From assembly GCA_012840135.1 (NCBI GenBank), contig DUMA01000029.1, forward strand, positions 1 through 43,189: DNA of 43,189 bases, given 5' to 3'. Of the stretch, positions 8,445-16,092 are shown piece after piece. The DNA comes from Thermoanaerobacterales bacterium. GTDB lineage: Bacteria; Bacillota; Thermosediminibacteria; Thermosediminibacterales; Tepidanaerobacteraceae. A program made the position numbers and the translations under genes. The notes beneath the pieces are model-generated. The model worked only from the letters and a program-made list of their open reading frames with translations, searched no databases and was not told the DNA's origin. Positions within the stretch are counted from its first letter, which is position 1. Every line of letters begins with the position of its first letter.

Positions 8445-9338
8445 CTATAAAATCTTTTCTCCCAGAGCCGCTGCAATGAGCCCCACCGCCACCCTGGCGG
8501 TTTCATTGCCCCTGTCCAGGATGGGATTTACCTCCACAAATTCCAGGGAGCGAATAATTCCGGACTCTGCCAGCATCTCCATGGCCAGAGCCGCTTCCCG
8601 ATAGGTGATGCCACCTCTGACCGGCGTACCGACTCCCGGAGCCACCATTGGGTCCAGCACATCCATATCAAAACTGAGGTGTATACCCGACGTTCCCCCG
8701 CCGGCAAGTTTAATTGCTTTTTTCATTATATCTCTCATACCGCACTGGTCTATGTCATTCATCGTAAAAACATTGATGCCTGACTCTCTTATGAGCCTCT
8801 TTTCATCCCTGTCTATCGCCCTCGCTCCTATAAGCACGGTGTTTTGCGGCAGCACTTTGGGTGAAAATCCTCCGACACCGGTGAGAGAACTGTGTCCCAG
8901 ACCCAGATTGGCCGCCAGCGCCATGCCGTGGATGTTGCCGGAAGGCGTTGTATCCTGGGTATTAAAATCACCATGGGCGTCGATCCATATGAGTCCAATC
9001 CTTTTAAAAACCCTGCTCACTCCCAATACCGAACCCAGGGCTATGCTGTGATCACCGCCCAGCACCAAGGGTTTAAATCCATCTTCGATAGCGGCACTTA
9101 CCGCATCGGCTGTAAGCTCCGATGATTCCACGATTTCATTTAGATATTTCAATTTTGTATCTTTTATTGTCCTGCTTTCGGGATTGGGAACCTGAATATT
9201 CCCTGCATCCTCTACTATTATGCCATTTTCCTCTAATCGCTGCTGAAGGTGGGCATATCTTATGGCACTGGGCCCCATGTCCACCCCGCGCCGATCTGCC
9301 CCCAGATCCATGGGGACACCTATAATCTTAATTTTCAT
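8445..9338 (-). CDS. rocF: Arginase
   Basis: 297 residues, the standard length of bacterial arginase, which splits L-arginine to ornithine and urea in the cytoplasm using two Mn ions. Metal-binding segments are intact: GGDHS, DAHGDFN and SFDMDVLDP. The N-terminal [15 protein letters not shown] and C-terminal SLEFVEVNP segments favour arginase over agmatinase or formimidoylglutamase. ATG is preceded by AAAGGGG. It is first in an operon with the Memo-AMMECR1 fusion and radical SAM genes; no urease or ornithine pathway gene is nearby, so the link to that system is unexplained. Confidence 0.93.
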   Translation of the reverse strand: MKIKIIGVPMDLGADRRGVDMGPSAIRYAHLQQRLEENGIIVEDAGNIQVPNPESRTIKDTKLKYLNEIVESSELTADAVSAAIEDGFKPLVLGGDHSIALGSVLGVSRVFKRIGLIWIDAHGDFNTQDTTPSGNIHGMALAANLGLGHSSLTGVGGFSPKVLPQNTVLIGARAIDRDEKRLIRESGINVFTMNDIDQCGMRDIMKKAIKLAGGGTSGIHLSFDMDVLDPMVAPGVGTPVRGGITYREAALAMEMLAESGIIRSLEFVEVNPILDRGNETARVAVGLIAAALGEKIL

Positions 9339-9571
9339 CGCAACACCCCTTTTACCTTCATAGCAAAGAAAAAGTTTTATTAATTCAACCTGTCAGAATC
9401 TATTACTCTTACATACATAATATAATATTTCCCTGCCGATTCTATTTTAACAGTTCTAATTACTTTTTTATATATCTTTCAAGGATAAAATAGCCACAAA
9501 ATCCTTTATTGCGCCATATCCGGTGAGTTAAACAAAATCCGGCATGCTCTCTACAGTGACTTTTTATGAAA
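9339..9571. other. Intergenic region upstream of arginase
   Basis: No gene is supported. A weak sigma-A-like pair for arginase reads on the minus strand TTAAAA (9445-9450), 17 bp, TATTAT (9422-9427). The remainder is AT-rich without clear repeats. Confidence 0.35.
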
Positions 9572-9610
9572 TAAAAAAGCCTATAGTTTATCTATAAAAA
9601 ACTTAAGGCT
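9572..9610 (-). terminator. Terminator of the MNT/HEPN operon
   Basis: On the minus strand AGCCTTAAGTTT and AAACTATAGGCT (plus 9578-9589 and 9599-9610) form a 12-bp stem with two mismatches, followed by TTTTTTATTT. It lies about 75 bp beyond the HEPN stop. Confidence 0.7.
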
Positions 9611-9682
9611 GAAGGTAAATAATATCAAAAGAGGAGCACCAGACAGGATGCTTCAGATTCTTTCGATAAATAACATTGTCTT

Positions 9683-10108
9683 TTAGTTTAATCCGGCATC
9701 GTCGTGTTCAATCAATTCAACGACAGTATTCACAGCGTCCTCCGCTAATTCTACAGCTTTAACAGCGATTTCCTTATTATATATTTTTGCCGGAATACTG
9801 TCAGGAAGCCCGTTGGGGTATCTTGTGGGAATATAATAACCATCCAGTATGGACCATCTTTCACATTTTTCACCTATGCGTTCATTGTATTGGCTGGCTT
9901 TTTGAGAAAGCAGGTTTACAGAATGGCCTATTACTATGGTTTCCCCTTTGGAATACAAAAAAGCTTTAATGGCTTTTTCTGCCACCTGCTGTGACAGAAA
10001 ACAAGCTATGTGATATCCCCCCTCTTCTGCCAGCCTTTGCGCCCACTTTAAATCTTCTTTTGCTTGCTCCAACCATCTTTTGCCCTCTTCAATCCCTGAC
10101 TTTCTCAA
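9683..10108 (-). CDS. HEPN domain protein (partner of MNT nucleotidyltransferase)
   Basis: About 141 residues, all-helical, with WLEQAKEDLKWAQRLAEEGGYHIACFLSQQVAEKAIKAFL, GHSVNLL and YYIPTRYPNGLP, which mark the COG2250-type HEPN family that accompanies minimal nucleotidyltransferases. Such pairs are often toxin-antitoxin modules: the HEPN part can be an RNase and the MNT part modifies it. The usual HEPN ribonuclease motif (R-x4-6-H) is not evident here, so RNase activity is doubtful. The start is taken as TTG at 10108 because GGAGGG sits 5 bp upstream; an upstream TTG-ATG at 10129 is possible. It overlaps the MNT gene by 20 bp, indicating translational coupling. Confidence 0.82.
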   Translation of the reverse strand: MRKSGIEEGKRWLEQAKEDLKWAQRLAEEGGYHIACFLSQQVAEKAIKAFLYSKGETIVIGHSVNLLSQKASQYNERIGEKCERWSILDGYYIPTRYPNGLPDSIPAKIYNKEIAVKAVELAEDAVNTVVELIEHDDAGLN

Positions 10109-10433
10109 AAAGTACCCTCCCTTCATCAATGGCTCTTTTAAAAAAGCTTTTTTCTTTCATAATGCTCCATTCCATCGGTGTATACACCAGTATATCTGCA
10201 GCTACTTTAGGAACAATCTTTTGATAAACAAAACCCATGCGTTCCACAAAAGGTAAATCGCTTTTCAACACAACTATAATATCCAGATCGGTAAAAAGAT
10301 CAGCCCGATTTTTAGCGTAAGAACCAAATAAAATTATTTTTTCTGCACCAATATTTTTTAATTCTTCAGTGATTCGCTCAAGTTCCCTTTCAAGTAATGC
10401 CCCATACTTTTTTTCTTCCAGGTAAAGATCCAT
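10089..10433 (-). CDS. MNT-type minimal nucleotidyltransferase
   Basis: About 114 residues. The motif GSYAKNRADLFTDLD matches the GS-x10-D-x-D active site of pol-beta-like minimal nucleotidyltransferases, so the catalytic Gly-Ser and both Asp residues are kept. It is paired with and overlaps the downstream HEPN gene. In studied pairs the MNT protein adenylylates the HEPN partner and acts as antitoxin; that role is inferred here. The ATG at 10433 has AAAGGTG about 9 bp upstream and is preferred to the GTG at 10445. A TATAAT (minus strand, 10472-10477) about 40 bp upstream is the likely -10. Confidence 0.87.
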   Translation of the reverse strand: MDLYLEEKKYGALLERELERITEELKNIGAEKIILFGSYAKNRADLFTDLDIIVVLKSDLPFVERMGFVYQKIVPKVAADILVYTPMEWSIMKEKSFFKRAIDEGRVLFEKVRD

Positions 10434-10707
10434 TACACTTTTCACCTTTATTGAAATCTTTATTTGGTAAAATTATAAAGTCCTGTTAGATAAAGTTTAA
10501 CATTTTATTGTCTCTAATTCAACAATGTATCCTTTTATCAAAAAAAATAAACCGAATCAATAAAAACCGTGGCTTATTTAACGATGAATGTAGGCCGCAA
10601 TTATGGCAGCATCAATAGAATTGCGCAAAAATAAAAAAGCCAGGAGGAGGTTTGTTTCCCTTTTCAAGTTTAAAACCAAAGTTTGAGGTTTGCCCCCACC
10701 ATAAACT
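10434..10707. other. Intergenic region between MNT and MFS genes
   Basis: The region contains a -10-like TATAAT for the MNT gene (minus strand, 10472-10477). It also has two copies of CAAACCTC on the minus strand in the 10645-10695 stretch, beyond the MFS stop. No convincing hairpin terminator or gene is seen. Confidence 0.3.
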
Positions 10708-11886
10708 TCAGGATGCTGTGTTCATCTCCATTCTAGCAGCAATTGTACGGATGGCTGGCCGATAGACGTACTGAAAAATCAAATAACCGGCCAGCGGTAC
10801 TAGCGACAATACCAGGTAAAGCACTTTAAAGCTGATAAACTGGCTGAATCCGCCCAATAAAGCTCCCGCTGCAACTCCCATGTCAAATCCTGCACTAAAG
10901 ATGCCCAGGGCCATGCCTCGTGGTATGCCCGGAATATGAAGCACCAAAACTGATGTCAATATTGGAAACAGAATGGCAAATCCCACGCCGTAAACCAATG
11001 CCACAGCCACCAGCTGGTAAAAATTCCGGATCATGCTCATGGCCAGAAAAGTCAGAGTCATCAATATCATAGAGAGGGCCACCAGGGTTTCCAGATATCG
11101 TCTGCTCCAGGGACCTATAATAAGCCTTGAAACCACCACAATGCTCGTGTTAATCAAAAAGAAATATTCTATGCCCGTTATGCCCCTTTCATGGGCAAAT
11201 ACCGGCAACATGGCCGATATCGCTCCAAAAGTCGTCATTCCACAAAATAGCACAATGGTAGGCAGAAAGACATATTTATTCAGGAGCGTCTCTGTAAAAC
11301 TGGAATTTTTTGCGGTTTTTCTCCCGGTTTTCACATCCGCAAGCAAAAAAACCAGTATAAGTGCAATCAAACCCGCAATAACCGTAGCTATCACCGCACC
11401 ATTGAAGCCGGCAGCATCCATCAGCTTTATCCCCAGAGCCGGAGCCATGCCTTTTGCTATTGTGAAAGAAATGCTGTTTAAACCCATAAATTGAGCAATA
11501 GTTTCAGATGTAGATATATCCGTGGTAAATGTGGCCGATGCCACGGTAAAAGTGCCTACGGTAAGACCGTATATTAGCTGGGCCATGCCCAAACCGGCAA
11601 CCCCCAGCGGCAGCTTTACCAGCGCCGGAGTTATAAAAAATAAAACAATTGAAAGCAACATTAATTTCCTGCTTCCCATCTTTTCCACCCATACTCCGCC
11701 CAGGGGTCTTGCAATCAGGGAACTCGCAGAAAAGAAAAACACCACAAGACCTATGGTCATGTTGTCGAATCCCTTCTGGAGCATATACGATGGTATTACC
11801 GGCATCATAAGGTAGTAAGTGGAAATAAAAGCTATGGTTGCTGCAAGAACAAGTGCAAAGTTTTTTATTTTTATATCAAACTTCAT
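10708..11886 (-). CDS. MFS transporter
   Basis: About 392 residues with roughly 12 hydrophobic segments and the major-facilitator loop motif between TM2 and TM3 (SASSLIARPLGGVWVEKMGSRK, the variant of G-x3-D-R/K-x-G-R-R/K). The first segment begins ALVLAATIAFISTYYLMMPVIPSYM, typical of drug- or sugar-efflux-like clostridial MFS proteins. Substrate cannot be read. An open frame extends to 11949, but the ATG at 11886 has AAAGGGGG about 9 bp upstream and starts just before TM1. It appears monocistronic, with a -10-like TATAAT at 11930-11935 on the minus strand, just after the terminator of the preceding gene. Confidence 0.9.
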   Translation of the reverse strand: MKFDIKIKNFALVLAATIAFISTYYLMMPVIPSYMLQKGFDNMTIGLVVFFFSASSLIARPLGGVWVEKMGSRKLMLLSIVLFFITPALVKLPLGVAGLGMAQLIYGLTVGTFTVASATFTTDISTSETIAQFMGLNSISFTIAKGMAPALGIKLMDAAGFNGAVIATVIAGLIALILVFLLADVKTGRKTAKNSSFTETLLNKYVFLPTIVLFCGMTTFGAISAMLPVFAHERGITGIEYFFLINTSIVVVSRLIIGPWSRRYLETLVALSMILMTLTFLAMSMIRNFYQLVAVALVYGVGFAILFPILTSVLVLHIPGIPRGMALGIFSAGFDMGVAAGALLGGFSQFISFKVLYLVLSLVPLAGYLIFQYVYRPAIRTIAARMEMNTAS

Positions 11887-11946
11887 GCCGTTGACCCCCT
11901 TTGTAATACTCAAAAACATTCTCGCTTTAATTATAACACAAAAGTA

Positions 11947-11981
11947 CAAAAAAAAGGATTTCTACATCAAGGATGAAATCC
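11947..11981 (-). terminator. Rho-independent terminator of the HTH/acyl-reductase-like operon
   Basis: On the minus strand GGATTTC and GAAATCC (plus 11975-11981 and 11956-11962) form a 7-bp stem, followed by a run of about nine T residues. Confidence 0.8.
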
Positions 11982-11996
11982 ATTAAATTTTGTTCA

Positions 11997-13124
11997 TCAT
12001 ATTGTCGCCGGATAGGGTTTTGCCTTCATTTGGCCATCTCTGGCATTGATGCCGGACAATTTTAATTCGGCGTTTTTCTTTACGGCTTCGATCTCCTCCT
12101 GAGTGACGGCTCTCTCGAAACTCCTGAATCCCGCCAGTTTGAAACCGTGCTTTTTTGCTATGGCAGATATTTCCTCCACCTGTTCTACGGTAAGTTCCCT
12201 CCCCAGCGTAAAGTTTTCGTAGCGCCCTTCCATGGCCAGCATCATGGTCTCGGCCATACACGCATATGATGTCTTCGGAGGAAATCCGAAGTTAAAATTG
12301 AAATCTACATCTCCGGGCACTTCCACCACGCCGCCTTCGATGATCAGCACATCGTTTCTTTTTTCCGCCACTTCACGGGAAACATCTCGAGGCCTTGCCA
12401 CATCGCATACGACGGCACCTGGCTTCAGGTCGTCCGCATCGATGACCGAATCCAGGCTGCTCGTGACGGTGATGATTACATCGGCCTTTTTCAGCGCCCT
12501 GTGGATATCGGATGTTATCCTGACCGAAAGTCCCGTTTCCTTTAATATTTTTTCTGCAATTTCTTCCAATTTTTTTATTTGGCGGCCTACCAGCGTCAAA
12601 TATTTGCATTCTTTTGCCAGAATCTGAGCGCATACATTCCCTATGGAGCCTGTGGCACCGACAACGACCACTTCCGAATTTTTTATTTCATGGCCCATCA
12701 TTTGAGCGGCCTTTTTTGCACCTTCCAGGGCAGTGGCCACCGTATAACTGTTCCCCGTCGTAACGGCGATATTCAGGTTTTTCGCAATTGTTATCCCTGC
12801 ATCTCCCACCACCGATGTAAAAGCTCCCAAGCCCACGATCCGAGCTCCCAGTTTTTCCGCCAGTTTGCCCGCCTGTATTATTTTCCTGAGTACAAAGTCT
12901 TCCGGCAGGTTCATCATTTGTCTTGTGGTAAGGGGACAGCCTACAAACCATCCTTCAATCTCGTTATATGGACTTTTAACTCCGGTAATATGTGAAACCT
13001 TTACTGGAGGTATATTTTTCATTATGGCTTCCACAACCCCCTCCGGCAAATGCTTCATAAATTTGAACTTCCTCGATACATCCGATATGTCGATGGGGTG
13101 GATTATGAATGCAAAATTGTCCAA
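11997..13124 (-). CDS. Acyl-ACP reductase (AAR)-like NAD(P)-dependent dehydrogenase
   Basis: 375 residues. A Rossmann motif GATGSIG lies at 156-162. Several segments resemble cyanobacterial long-chain acyl-ACP reductase, which makes fatty aldehydes: LGAFTSVVGDAG near 99-110, TTGNSYT (122-128), IIEGGVVE, and SYACMAE with Cys289 where the cyanobacterial enzyme has its acylated active-site Cys in FACFAE, then HGFKLAGF near the end. I therefore infer an acyl-thioester or related reductase; automatic labels might be 'shikimate/amino-acid dehydrogenase'. The start is TTG at 13124 with GAGGTGAAAGGA just upstream. It is last in an operon with an unrecognised protein and an HTH regulator and ends at a clear terminator. 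Substrate is unproven; no aldehyde-deformylating oxygenase is nearby, as expected for an anaerobe. Confidence 0.75.
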   Translation of the reverse strand: MDNFAFIIHPIDISDVSRKFKFMKHLPEGVVEAIMKNIPPVKVSHITGVKSPYNEIEGWFVGCPLTTRQMMNLPEDFVLRKIIQAGKLAEKLGARIVGLGAFTSVVGDAGITIAKNLNIAVTTGNSYTVATALEGAKKAAQMMGHEIKNSEVVVVGATGSIGNVCAQILAKECKYLTLVGRQIKKLEEIAEKILKETGLSVRITSDIHRALKKADVIITVTSSLDSVIDADDLKPGAVVCDVARPRDVSREVAEKRNDVLIIEGGVVEVPGDVDFNFNFGFPPKTSYACMAETMMLAMEGRYENFTLGRELTVEQVEEISAIAKKHGFKLAGFRSFERAVTQEEIEAVKKNAELKLSGINARDGQMKAKPYPATI

Positions 13125-13239
13125 GTCCTTTCACCTCATTTACCTGAAATTCTCAAACACGACATCTTTCAAAACCGTTCAACTCATCCCGGTATACAAG
13201 CTTTTTTGCGGAACAATTGCGGCAATAATCACTTTACAA

Positions 13240-14151
13240 TCAATTCAATATTTCGATCCTCGGAACAAATCCTATCTTCTGGAGAAGTTCCTCATAATCT
13301 TCCGCTGTCAGGGATTTATAAGGCTTTTTGGAAAGGGAGACCAGCACTCCTTCCATCACGTTGGTGCCGAAGGACCTGCCGCCAAGCTCAGGAGTTGTGG
13401 TGATGAGCATTTTCACTCCCCTTTCGCCAAGAAGTCTGACATCATCCCTTGTTACCGTATTTGTTATTATGATTTTGCCCGGCAGACTTTCGGGCATGTA
13501 CCTTCTTATAAAGTGGAAATCGCCGGCGATGATGTCCGCCTCATCGTAATACTTCCGATACCTGGTATTCACCTTTTCCTGTTTTTCTCCGGTAGGATAA
13601 AGGATTTTGAAGGGCAGCTTGCACACCAGAGGTGCCGCAAATTTTGCCAGTATATCGAGGCTCTTCAGGGACCGCAGCGGTATGGGTATCCCCAGTGCAA
13701 ATATAAGATCCCCCAGCACCATATGGCATCCCGCTTTTTCCAGCGACTCCGCCATCCCAAACCTGTCCATGGCAGATACCATCAGAACTTTTTTATCCTT
13801 AAAATCCAACTTTTTTTCGGCAATAAGATAGTTTATCACCTTTCTCTCAAGGGTATTCTTAAGTCCGGAGCCGTCCACAATGGGAGAAATCTTTGCCGCC
13901 CGGGCGATGGGCACCGCATCTTTTATTATGTACCTCCTGTTTCCTGCACATAAATAAAGGTCTATCCCGCCCATACCGAAGGCACTGACCTTGCCGTCCA
14001 TTTCCTGTATGATTTGAATGGCCTTTTTAATATCTCCATCGGTGCCCCGGCGCTCTATGACAAACTTTTCTCCGAGAATTTCTATCTCCACCTTATGGTC
14101 TCTCTTGGAAGACCCGATGCTGACACTCAGGACGTGTTTCATCATCATCAC
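13240..14151 (-). CDS. Conserved-looking protein of unknown function, between HTH regulator and AAR-like gene
   Basis: 303 residues; I do not firmly recognise the family. Visible pieces are an N-terminal beta-rich part (IGSSKRDHKVEIEILGEKFVIERRGTDGD), a Gly-rich FGMGGIDLYL segment, DGSGLKNTLERKVINYL, VLMVSAMDRFGMAESLEKAG, and a C-terminal ITTTPELGGRSFGTNVMEG. The alternating hydrophobic strands and Gly-rich turns suggest a cytosolic nucleotide- or acyl-binding alpha/beta protein, with no membrane segment or signal peptide. The start is ambiguous among GTG-ATG-ATG-ATG at 14151-14140; an AAAAAGGG precedes. It overlaps the HTH gene by about 59 bp and is followed after 115 bp by the AAR-like gene, so all three are likely one functional unit. 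Confidence 0.7.
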   Translation of the reverse strand: MMMMKHVLSVSIGSSKRDHKVEIEILGEKFVIERRGTDGDIKKAIQIIQEMDGKVSAFGMGGIDLYLCAGNRRYIIKDAVPIARAAKISPIVDGSGLKNTLERKVINYLIAEKKLDFKDKKVLMVSAMDRFGMAESLEKAGCHMVLGDLIFALGIPIPLRSLKSLDILAKFAAPLVCKLPFKILYPTGEKQEKVNTRYRKYYDEADIIAGDFHFIRRYMPESLPGKIIITNTVTRDDVRLLGERGVKMLITTTPELGGRSFGTNVMEGVLVSLSKKPYKSLTAEDYEELLQKIGFVPRIEILN

Positions 14152-14674
14152 CCTTTTTTAATTTACTTATGATATCCCTCAAGTTGTCGGGGTCAATGTA
14201 TTTGTCCTGGGTTATGGGAGAGCTGCCTATGCTTATGGAAACAACTTCCTTGTCCAGCAGAGCTTTAAAAAGCCGCAACCTCTGTTCGGAACCGATGATT
14301 ATAACCACATCATACTGCCTGACCTTGTATATGAGCCCCATAACCTCATTTAAGAGTTCTATTCCCGTCTTCTCGTACACAAAATTCCAGCGCTCTTTAT
14401 CCGTCATGAGAAGCACAAAATCCAGCCCCTCCTGACGGGCGACCTCTTTTATTTCATCGATATTTTTAATGGGAAACCCCACAAGGGCGATTGTTTTGCC
14501 TTTGCGCACCTCTCCCAGGTTTTCCAACCTTGACACAAAGGTCCTGTCGGTGCCGAACCTCTTTGCCACTTCCGCCTGGGATAGCCCTCGCTGCCTCAAT
14601 TTCAGCATTTCCTCAATGCTCTCGACGATTTTTTCCTTACTTATCAGCTTGTCGCCTATCCTTATGAGGTCCAT
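14093..14674 (-). CDS. Helix-turn-helix transcriptional regulator with C-terminal sensor-like domain
   Basis: 193 residues. Residues about 15-55 form an HTH (LKLRQRGLSQAEVAKRFGTDRTFVSRLENLGEVRKG) of the Xre/ParB-like type. Residues about 60-170 form an unrecognised alpha/beta domain (TIALVGFPIKNIDEIKEVARQEGLDFVLLMTDKERW, then YDVVIIIGSEQRLRLFKALL) that could bind a ligand. It is first in the operon with the unknown protein and the AAR-like dehydrogenase. A sigma-A promoter and a TTTTGTGC direct repeat stand immediately upstream, so autoregulation is likely. Ligand and family name unknown to me. Confidence 0.8.
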   Translation of the reverse strand: MDLIRIGDKLISKEKIVESIEEMLKLRQRGLSQAEVAKRFGTDRTFVSRLENLGEVRKGKTIALVGFPIKNIDEIKEVARQEGLDFVLLMTDKERWNFVYEKTGIELLNEVMGLIYKVRQYDVVIIIGSEQRLRLFKALLDKEVVSISIGSSPITQDKYIDPDNLRDIISKLKKGDDDETRPECQHRVFQERP

Positions 14675-14686
14675 TTACCGGCCCCC

Positions 14687-14706
14687 TTTTGTGCACATTT
14701 TTGTGC
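14687..14706 (-). promoter_or_regulatory. Candidate operator, direct repeat near the transcription start of the HTH operon
   Basis: TTTTGTGC occurs at 14687-14694 and 14699-14706 (GCACAAAA on the coding strand), 12 bp apart. The first copy overlaps a GTGCAC palindrome. The repeats lie just downstream of the -10 element, in a position to block transcription. Confidence 0.5.
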
Positions 14707-14714
14707 TCAATCAT

Positions 14715-14743
14715 ATTTTACCCTTTTTAGGAAGAAAAATCAA
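14715..14743 (-). promoter_or_regulatory. Sigma-A promoter of the HTH/unknown/AAR-like operon
   Basis: On the minus strand: -35 TTGATT (14738-14743), exactly 17 bp, -10 TAAAAT (14715-14720). The start codon is about 40 bp further on. Confidence 0.65.
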
Positions 14744-14845
14744 GATTCGGATAGGAAAATTCTTGAGGCTTTTATATTTCAGGCTGGCTTGGAGATAGGT
14801 TTTCTTGTGGCCTTAATCAATTCTTTTTTACTTGGAGATAATGTG

Positions 14846-15988
14846 TCATGGAGCAAAGCTTTCAGTTTCCATCATATCTGCCACACAAAGAGCTTTTTTT
14901 GCATCTTCAAGGGTCACGTCGGGTTCCGGTTTTTGCCCCTTTATGGCACGGGCAAGGTCCAGCATGCCCTGACGCACGCAGGCCCTGTATATTTCCCAGC
15001 GGTCTTTGTCCAGACGGAAGATATACTCTGACCGGGCTGAAGCTTTAAACTGTTTGCCCCGACCCTGAAAAATCCTACCGCCATCGAATTGTTTCAGTTC
15101 CCGCTTTATTAGATTTACATCAATTCCGGGCAAAAAACTTCGGGCTTCATCTAAAATATCTCTCGACAAAAATTCGTCCGCTTCAGGAGTAACCATGGCA
15201 TCAACGGAAAGAGATACGGGTATCCACCCTTCCACCCTGGTATACGCCCTCTCGAATACCAGCGAAAAACTGGCGTTTTCAAAAACCTCGGGCTTTGTAA
15301 AGCCGTGATAGTAGCTTACTATGGCACCTTTTTGATGAAGGGCGATGCCCGCAACCCTGTCCACTAAATTGCAGCCCTCTCTCCTGTATTTTGAACCTCT
15401 TGCCTCCAAAGGTGGTCCCATCAACCAGTTGACCAGGTCAAAAAAGTGCACACCATGCTCTACCCAGATGCCGCCGCTCTTTTCGTAGTCCCAGAACCAG
15501 TGCTGAGGCGGAAGGCTGTCATCATGGGCGCAGTTTTCAAGGCATGCCCTTTCGGGCAGGCCGAAAATATTTTTTTTGCAAAGTCTTTCGAGAATCAAAT
15601 AAAGGGGATTTCGCCTCATCACAAAATCTACGGTGGCCTTTATGTTCTTCTCCAGGGCTAAATCCTTCAATTCCTGCATCTGGCCCGGCTTTAACGCTCC
15701 TGGCTTTTCCAGAAATACATTTTTACCGGCCAGAATAGCTTTTTTTGCAAGATAATAATGCAGATGAGGGGGCGTAGAAATAATTACGATGCATATATCC
15801 TGATTTGAAATAAGATCATCGGCATTGTCATATATCTTTGCTATATCAAATCTTTGCCCGAAATTTTTAGCCTTTTTCTTATCTATATCCGCCGCAGCAG
15901 TCACCGGTATTTCTTCAGTTCCTTTCAGCGATTCCAGGATCATTCCGGCAAACCAACCAAGGCCTATGATGCCAGCATTCATTTTCAT
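14846..15988 (-). CDS. Gfo/Idh/MocA family NAD(P)-dependent oxidoreductase
   Basis: 380 residues. The N-terminal Rossmann fold starts at once with NAGIIGLGWFAGMILESL (GxGxxA/G-type motif), STPPHLHYYLAKKAILAGKNVFLEKPGAL carries the family's EKP signature near residue 96, and GGIWVEHGVHFFDLVNWLMG is the usual catalytic-domain helix with the H-x3-D pattern. These enzymes oxidise or reduce sugars, inositols or related polyols. Substrate unknown; no sugar gene is adjacent. ATG is preceded by a perfect GGAGG. It stands alone, after the terminator of the next upstream gene. Confidence 0.9.
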   Translation of the reverse strand: MKMNAGIIGLGWFAGMILESLKGTEEIPVTAAADIDKKKAKNFGQRFDIAKIYDNADDLISNQDICIVIISTPPHLHYYLAKKAILAGKNVFLEKPGALKPGQMQELKDLALEKNIKATVDFVMRRNPLYLILERLCKKNIFGLPERACLENCAHDDSLPPQHWFWDYEKSGGIWVEHGVHFFDLVNWLMGPPLEARGSKYRREGCNLVDRVAGIALHQKGAIVSYYHGFTKPEVFENASFSLVFERAYTRVEGWIPVSLSVDAMVTPEADEFLSRDILDEARSFLPGIDVNLIKRELKQFDGGRIFQGRGKQFKASARSEYIFRLDKDRWEIYRACVRQGMLDLARAIKGQKPEPDVTLEDAKKALCVADMMETESFAP

Positions 15989-16065
15989 ATCGACACCTCC
16001 GACATCCGAAGAATCATTTTTAGGTTATGCTAAAAAGGCATGTTCTATAATCCTTAAATGACAAT

Positions 16066-16092
16066 AAAAAAGCACTGATTAAAAATCAGTGC
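16066..16092 (-). terminator. Rho-independent terminator overlapping the stop of the 16.1-kb gene
   Basis: GCACTGATT (16072-16080) and AATCAGTGC (16084-16092) form a perfect 9-bp stem, followed on the minus strand by TTTTTTATTG. The stem contains the stop codon of the upstream gene. Confidence 0.85.

Noticed and set aside
12865-13953. Open frame of 362 codons on the plus strand
   Set aside because: It lies antisense across the AAR-like and 303-aa genes and their spacer. Both minus-strand genes have family-like sequence or operon context and ribosome sites; the plus-strand translation is rich in Cys, His and Pro with no known motif.
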